From the NCBI GenBank assembly GCA_958496175.1, contig OY292276.1:21532001-21596000 (forward strand): DNA of 64,000 nt. Direction: 5' to 3'. The translations under genes were made by a program, and so were the position numbers. Each line of letters opens with the position of its first letter. Position 1 is the first letter of the stretch. Under the pieces are notes generated by a model. That model searched no databases. It was not told the DNA's origin and saw only the letters and a program-made list of their open reading frames with translations. The stretch comes from Sisyra terminalis. Lineage: Eukaryota > Arthropoda > Insecta > Neuroptera > Sisyridae. Shown here one piece after another: positions 59,650 through 64,000 of this stretch.

Positions 59650-60130
59650 CGTTTCACCGCCAGATAAGCTGTCGAAATGACCTATATGAGTCGTGAACAC
59701 AACACGTTTTGCCCAATAAAAGAAAACATTCCGAATTCAATTTGATTTTTCTCTAAATATATCGTGAGATGAATTTTTTAAGATACTAGCAAACACCTAC
59801 ATAAAGAAAACACTTAAGAAAAAGATTGTGGTCAAAAGAATAATATTATGATATGGAACAATATTATTACAATTTCCAGTTTGAGAAATATGTTAGCGTC
59901 ACGATGGTGTTATCTTTATCCAATGTTTGGCTTTTATATGTGTGTTATAATAAATAACTTCGGCTACGGACAAGACAGGCCTTATATATTTAAACCTATA
60001 CGACGATATTATTGCATCCTTAAACACATTCATTCCACGTCGTTCCACAAGTCCCATTCCCGAGAGAAGAACATTATGTGCTGTTGTCTTCAACAGAAAG
60101 AAGAATGAAATACGATGAACCTCAAGATAG
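59650..60130. other. Balanced-composition island
   Basis: Overlapping plus (86-codon, 59848-60108) and minus (64-codon) frames cross it. Neither is recognisable. Confidence 0.3.
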
Positions 60131-61452
60131 CCATCCGACCAAGCACATAACTACATACAGTACGACCTAAAACACCTTTTCTATAATCCTTTGGCAAACA
60201 ATTTGTATGCACATCATTTATAATAATCGAATCATAACTTGTAAAAAACATTTTTAAAAGTTATTCTGAAAATAACTTCTAAAAACTCTGCACTATCCAA
60301 CTAAGCACTTGAAATGTCTTTTCTGGTGAAACAAATATAACACAGGCCTGGTAGTTATGTTGAGCCCAAGTTAGCAACTAGCTAAAAGAGATTATTCAAT
60401 ATATAATTATTTTCCTCTCTGAATGTTACTCTCCGATCCTGTGGTTGAGAACTCAACCAAATCCTAATTACCTATGTAGATATATTGAGCATTGCTATTT
60501 AATAACTGGACAACTGATATCAGAAATGTGTATCTACTGTCGTAAAACAAAAATATGAAAAGCGTAATACTCAAAATAAAGTAAATTAGGAAATATGTAA
60601 GTAAAGAAAATTGCCTAATTGTGTATATCACTACATTTTGGGAATAATTTCTTCTCCTTCAGGAATTTGTGGTTCATTTCAATATACATATTATTGATGA
60701 AGACATTTTGTATAATATTGTCAAAATTAATGGAATCCAATATGTACCAAATGGTTACCGGACAAAACACAACATACAAAACAAAACACCAATAAAAAGC
60801 TCAAAGTACAAAAATTTTTAGCGTTTCAAAACTCCCCGCTAGTGAAATCAAACTTAAACAATAAATTTTGACACATTCTGTTTTGTCCTTGGTCTGTTTT
60901 GTCCTGAATACCTATTACAGAAAAATACCACTATAAACAACACCTAGTCGTAATTTATTTTTGAAAGAAGGCGATACGGTTTCTGGTGATTCGAAAATTG
61001 CTTTTTAATGTTTAGAAAAGTGCAAAACAGCACGTAATAGAGTCTTGAGAAGATCAGTTTCATTGTATTTGACTTTCCTACTTGGTTGGCGACTTATGAA
61101 ACACTGGTATATGCTGACTGGAGAATAAACCAAATAAGATGAATAATATATCAGAAAAGTGAACAGGCAACCGTAACAGCAGTCAGCAGGCGAGGAGCGA
61201 TTGCTCTGCTACGAATGTTTATTTGAACCCTTGTACCATCAAAAAGGAAAAAAGAAGATCAAAAGAAACTTTTTTAATAAATCTCGGATGTATTTTTTTT
61301 TTTAAAAATCTCTTAAGAATATGAGTGAAATATTAAAATAACAATAACTTTATTATTATTGAACGTTGCGGTTAAAAAAACAAGTTATAAAACCAAACAG
61401 CACTTATTCAATTATGGTTGAGGCATTTTAACACGCAAAGGGTGGGGGTGGG
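60131..61452. other. AT-rich sequence with a weak inverted and direct repeat
   Basis: GGACAAAACA occurs at 60759, and its reverse complement TGTTTTGTCC occurs twice near 60882 and 60897, about 140 bp away. This could be the ends of a small MITE but is too short to be sure. The rest is unremarkable. Confidence 0.3.
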
Positions 61453-61695
61453 ATGATATCGCGGTCGATCAACTTACTGAATCGATCGTACACAATTACT
61501 GTGGTCGATATCGTTACCGCAACGCTTAATCGAGTAAAACGTTACATACAAGTTGTTGAAAAAGCCAATAAAGAGGTTTTCACACCCAAACTTTATATTG
61601 GACAAATAGAAAAAATCTCTTCAGTTGCAAAGCAGACATTTGATGTCATGCCGATTGTCAGCACTACAACTTCATTTTTTGATTTGGGAAAATAA
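61453..61695 (+). CDS. Candidate 80-residue ORF, unrecognised
   Basis: The frame has a true ATG start at 61453, an in-frame stop 24 bases upstream and a TAA end. It is visibly less AT-rich than its flanks and uses varied codons. The translation is amphipathic: it begins MISRSINLLNRSYTITVVDI, then TATLNRVKRYIQVVEKANKE, and ends STTTSFFDLGK. I see no Cys, signal peptide or membrane segment. I recognise no family; weak resemblances I considered do not hold. It may be a small gene, an exon or a captured gene fragment. Confidence 0.3.
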   Translation: MISRSINLLNRSYTITVVDIVTATLNRVKRYIQVVEKANKEVFTPKLYIGQIEKISSVAKQTFDVMPIVSTTTSFFDLGK

Positions 61696-62919
61696 ATGTA
61701 TAAATATTTTGCCAAAATAAGCGTTGTTCAGATTGTTGCTATACTGATTTGTAAAAAACGCCAGAAAAAAAGTTGTATTTCACTGAGGTCAAGTCTCAAG
61801 ATCATTTTTAACCAAATTCTATAAGGATACATAAAAAGAACTTTTAATCCTGCATGACAATCGGTAGGTTTTAACCACTGAAGTTGTGATCCCATATGTC
61901 TTTAAGTATGGCTTTTAAATAATTTTAATGTTTTAAAATTATCTAAGTTCGATTATATAGAAGTCAACAAAGATTGTCATCTGGACAATTATGTAAAATC
62001 AACCAAAGTTAATTAGTCTAAATATTTTTGAAGAAATGAAACCTGAAACCTTAAAAAATTAAAGCCCTCTTAACTTTATGTATGTCAAACCCTTATTTGT
62101 AATAAATTTGTACTGAAATTTTCAAATATAAAACAGCAATTATCTGCTCTTGACTCCTCAACAATTCTCCATAAATAAGGCCTCTCGACATTCAAACTTA
62201 AGCTTCCAAGCATGAATGGTTCGTTTGTGTACCACAGATTGGTCGCATTTACACAAAAAAAAAACATATTACTGTTGTGCATCACTTTTCACTTGACATG
62301 GATCAACAATTCGGCAGGCTGCCGATAAATGCATTTCATTATCTCAAGATCATTCCAACGCAGGCCTTCTGGTTCAATTAACAACGCTTTTTCAAAAGAG
62401 GAAAAAACATTGCCATTTTGTTTGAAATTTGCTTAACAATTTCATCATTAGTACATAAAAAAGAATGTTTCTATTAGTATGGCATATAGATACGTTTATT
62501 CCGTACGTGAAGGCAGGTGGAACTAAATTACCGCCTCTTACACGATCCAAAAAAGGAAATCTGCCTTCTGTAAAGGTAGTAAACTGTCAAGCCCGAGTCT
62601 TGAAGCAACTATCAACCAACTAAGAATCTACTTATAAGACCTACAACGAAAATTTATTGCTGATCAATCGGTAAATAATATCAAGACGACAAAACCTTAA
62701 TAAAACAAGAAATGGCTCGAGAAAGTAATTCAACAAGCACTAAATCGACTTTTTTCCACGTTGACTTGTTTTTCAATTCCCCATAAGGATCAAATCGAAA
62801 TTTTAAACTTTCCATAAATTTTTCGAAAACATTAACAAGCAACTTGTTTTTCGACGTTAATGTTTTAAAAATAAACCAACTCACAGGATGTATCAATAGT
62901 TAATATTATTTTATTACAG
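61696..62919. other. Mixed sequence with a G+C-richer patch at 62280-62400
   Basis: The patch contains the perfect palindrome CGGCAGGCTGCCG (about 62313). Minus ORFs of 66 and 71 codons are unrecognised. I see no repeat element. Confidence 0.3.
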
Positions 62920-63006
62920 GAAATGAGCGTAAAAGACGAACCTACATATGAGGCTGATAAGCTAATTACGAGGGTTATGACGACATTACAAGCATTATCT
63001 CACTGA
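62920..63006 (+). CDS. Candidate splice-flanked terminal coding exon
   Basis: TATTATTTTATTACAG (CAG at 62917-62919) is an acceptor-like tract on plus, followed directly by a frame open for 28 codons to TGA at 63004-63006. The translation EMSVKDEPTYEADKLITRVM followed by TTLQALSH is rich in charged residues and unlike the AT-rich surroundings. It contains an ATG at its second codon. I recognise no family. It would need an upstream plus-strand exon; the ORF at 61453 lies 1.2 kb upstream but shows no clear donor. Confidence 0.2.
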   Translation, partial: EMSVKDEPTYEADKLITRVMTTLQALSH

Positions 63007-64000
63007 ATTATTTTATTTGAATATTGTAGTTCTCGAAAAAATTTATTCTTCACAGATTTTTCTTCATGGCTTGAGATATTAACTGCTTTGGTTCGATTAA
63101 GTAATATCGGTAATATAACTTAATTATTATAATAATGCTGGAATAACGTAATAAAAAAATATTAGTATTAAAGCTGCGATGCCTCAGTTTGATTAACTGA
63201 TGCAGATAATTATACAGTACACATACGAAAGGATATTTTTTTAAAGAAATTATTGAACCCTATAAGAAACTTATGAAAATATATCTTTATAAAAATTATT
63301 CATTAAATTGTTTTCTGTAGTTGTTAGTATTTTAATAGAGTCAATTCCGCTTAGTTAGGACCCATCGAAACCAAATAGGGTTAAATAAAGTAGTATTGAA
63401 GCGCATTTAACGAAAATATTAAACAATTTAGACTCAGGTTCACATCCATCTTTATCTGGAAACAACTAAGTGGAATAGCAAAAACCGGCTTATAATTTAT
63501 AGTTTCGACGATTTTACGCAAAAACCTAATGAAGGCAAAACCGTCACCAAAAACCGTAGTGCTATGCAGAAATCACAACTGAGATTATCTTTGTGTATGA
63601 AACGAGAAATAGCTTCTTTGTTGCACCAATAGAATCTGAGGCAAACAAACAGCAAAAAATACAAAAGCATAAAATGAGGATATCATATTTTTTTACTAGA
63701 ATAGAACAAAAGAAAATGCTATTAAGGTTTTCCAACAGCCGTAAGTGGACACTTTGAAAACCGGAAAGATTCTATAAGAACTCAAAGAACACTCTAGTGT
63801 ATGTTTGACATTCGTTTTTCTGTTAATTTTTTATGTCTATGATTAAACTATGAAAAAAATTGCCTTGTGGTAAAAAAGACCCGGTAAGCTTAAATGGGTG
63901 AATCTCATAACAATTTCACCTATAAATAGTTTTTCAATAAAATAACATGTTACATTATACATAAATATCTTTCATTTTCATTTGCTAAATAATTACTAAG
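63007..64000. other. AT-rich sequence to window end
   Basis: I see AT-rich DNA without ORFs or repeats. A balanced patch at 63440-63600 carries nothing recognisable. Confidence 0.35.

Noticed and set aside
60755..60915. Small MITE bounded by GGACAAAACA inverted words
   Set aside because: The matching words are only about 10 bases and one is duplicated; there is no target duplication. Recorded as a weak repeat only.
1..64000. CRISPR array, prophage, integrative element or bacterial operon
   Set aside because: No regularly spaced repeats, no long ORFs and no bacterial gene signals; the content is that of eukaryotic non-coding DNA.
1..64000. Endogenous viral element or mitochondrial insertion
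   Set aside because: No translated segment resembled viral replicase, capsid or glycoprotein motifs, and no stretch read as mitochondrial coding or rRNA sequence.

Overview
The window looks like arthropod, most likely insect, nuclear DNA. It is strongly AT-rich (roughly 30% G+C by eye) and carries many decayed copies of typical insect transposable-element families. I found no bacterial gene architecture: no operons, no ribosome binding sites and no long ORFs. The longest ATG-initiated frames are about 100 codons and none is a protein I recognise. I see no confident protein-coding exon, no intact tRNA or rRNA gene and no CRISPR array. The best overall reading is a gene desert or the inside of one or more very long introns.

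The structure that can be supported directly is mostly mobile DNA. There is a broken mariner (3325-3770). Three deletion copies of one Tc1-like family share TIRs related to CAGTCCCTGGCCAT (15693-16311, 25418-25860, 27983-28538). Three non-autonomous hAT-type elements have recognisable 8-bp target duplications (40772-41052, 43561-43841, 49559-49787), and there are several single hAT or pogo-like ends. A 205-bp MITE (34902-35106) has nearly identical 45-bp terminal inverted repeats, and another MITE lies at 13909-14302. A long imperfect hairpin spans 21821-22172. Two non-LTR retrotransposon tails lie at about 18300-19080 (+) and 32500-32760 (-). Three fragments belong to one tRNA-derived SINE family (905-1072, 34749-34852, 49337-49447).

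Between these lie blocks of near-homopolymeric AT-rich DNA alternating with compositionally balanced, non-repetitive islands of 0.3-1.2 kb (for example 1670-2210, 8880-10060, 16820-17480, 19900-20960, 26220-27480, 30460-30990, 36060-36360, 42440-43080, 47400-48060, 52260-53080, 56280-57185). They look like the conserved non-coding islands seen around insect developmental genes. One contains a perfect PBX/Exd-MEIS/Hth composite site (36189-36198).

The most interesting non-transposon signal is a pair of minus-strand sites where a good 3' splice site abuts a 5' splice site (30300-30325 and 58111-58135). Each is followed 42-55 nt downstream by a second 5' splice site. That is the layout expected of recursive-splicing 'ratchet' points in a giant intron of a minus-strand gene. 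This is inference and needs RNA evidence. A few short, splice-flanked or well-composed small ORFs (30469-30640 -, 39616-39720 +, 56459-56635 +, 61453-61695 +, 62920-63006 +) and one possible minus-strand 5' exon (about 52573-52790) are recorded as candidates only.
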